Assembly: GCA_001817685.1 (NCBI GenBank)
Contig: MHIV01000034.1
Coordinates: 1-14,337, forward strand
Direction: 5' to 3'
Length of the DNA stretch: 14,337 bases
DNA from: Candidatus Colwellbacteria bacterium RIFCSPHIGHO2_02_FULL_45_17
GTDB lineage: Bacteria > Patescibacteriota > Minisyncoccia > UBA6257 > Colwellbacteraceae
Shown: positions 14,077 to 14,337 of the stretch, one piece after another
How positions within the stretch are numbered: position 1 is the first letter of the stretch
Layout: each line of letters starts with the position of its first letter
Translations under genes and position numbers: made by a program
Notes under the pieces: model-generated
Database searches by the model: none
What the model was told of the DNA's origin: nothing
The model's input: the letters and a program-made list of their open reading frames with translations, nothing else

Positions 14077-14337
14077 CTAGGTTTTTCTTTACTATTTCAG
14101 TTACGACTCTTGAATCAGCACGCCCTGCGACTTCCTTCATAACAGCACCCATAACCTTACCAAAATCTTCTGCCCCAGAGGATATAGCCTTTCTAACTAT
14201 TTCTTCTATCTCTGAATCTCCAAGTGCCGGAGGCAAATACGACTCAATAATAGCAAGCTCCTCCTTCTCTTTCCCCTCAAGATCGTGACGTCCAGCTTTT
14301 CCATAAATCTCGATGGCCTCCCTTCTCTTCTTTGCCT
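14063..14337 (-). CDS. yqeY: YqeY / GatB-like protein, C-terminal part (5' end beyond the window)
   Basis: The last 90 residues are visible, with the stop at 14063-14065. They contain AIEIYGKAGRHDL, KEELAIIESYLPPAL and FGKVMGAVMKEVAGRADSR, which are the hallmark stretches of the GatB/YqeY family (about 145-150 residues, related to the helical tail domain of the tRNA-amidotransferase subunit GatB). These proteins are thought to bind tRNA; the cellular role is not firmly established. About 55-60 N-terminal residues lie off the right edge. It is the first visible gene of the yqeY-ybeY-ftsA-ftsZ run and overlaps ybeY by 14 bases. Confidence 0.9.
   Translation of the reverse strand, partial: AKKRREAIEIYGKAGRHDLEGKEKEELAIIESYLPPALGDSEIEEIVRKAISSGAEDFGKVMGAVMKEVAGRADSRVVTEIVKKNLGGGE

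Noticed and set aside
1..14337. tRNA genes, CRISPR arrays, insertion sequences and attachment sites
   Set aside because: I looked for cloverleaf ends, regularly spaced repeats, transposase motifs and terminal inverted repeats by eye and found none. The window is almost fully accounted for by genes.

Overview
The window looks like a piece of a Candidate Phyla Radiation (Patescibacteria, probably Parcubacteria-like) genome. This rests on compact, overlapping genes, almost no Shine-Dalgarno sequences, the gene run yqeY-ybeY-ftsA-ftsZ-nrdJ, and a membrane-anchored TIM-barrel hydrolase. I could run no search, so the taxonomic call is an inference from gene content and style.

Layout. Bases 1-765 are GC-rich and hold two minus-strand genes with textbook Shine-Dalgarno sequences: a Thr-stalked surface protein and the start of a lipoprotein. 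A 16-bp hairpin separates them. This block differs from the rest in base composition and translation signals and may be transferred or a chimeric contig end. From about 770 on, the DNA is more AT-rich. It holds a small glycine-rich membrane protein (minus) and then a tight plus-strand operon of a DoxX-like protein, a DMT/EamA-like transporter and a membrane-anchored clan GH-A hydrolase. That operon ends 9 bases inside a convergent GH1 beta-glycosidase gene. Divergent from GH1 is a three-gene ABC operon: MacA/HlyD-like adaptor, MacB/FtsX-like permease and LolD/MacB-like ATPase. A hairpin terminator separates it from the convergent nrdJ gene (B12-dependent ribonucleotide reductase). Upstream of nrdJ lies the minus-strand division cluster yqeY (partial) - ybeY - ftsA - ftsZ, with overlaps or a 3-base gap between genes.

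The most striking item is FtsZ. It has an N-terminal extension of about 117 residues, of which 51 are Lys or Arg and only 3 acidic, resembling a histone or protamine tail, ahead of an otherwise intact GTPase core. It also has an acidic C-terminal linker and a normal DTPTFLRRR-type tail. This suggests a FtsZ that binds nucleic acid or another polyanion directly.

A second pattern is regulatory. Each gene that begins a transcription unit in the AT-rich part (doxX-like, GH1, macA-like, nrdJ) has a TATAAT-like hexamer ending only 5-7 bases before its start codon and lacks a Shine-Dalgarno sequence. This is what leaderless mRNAs would look like.
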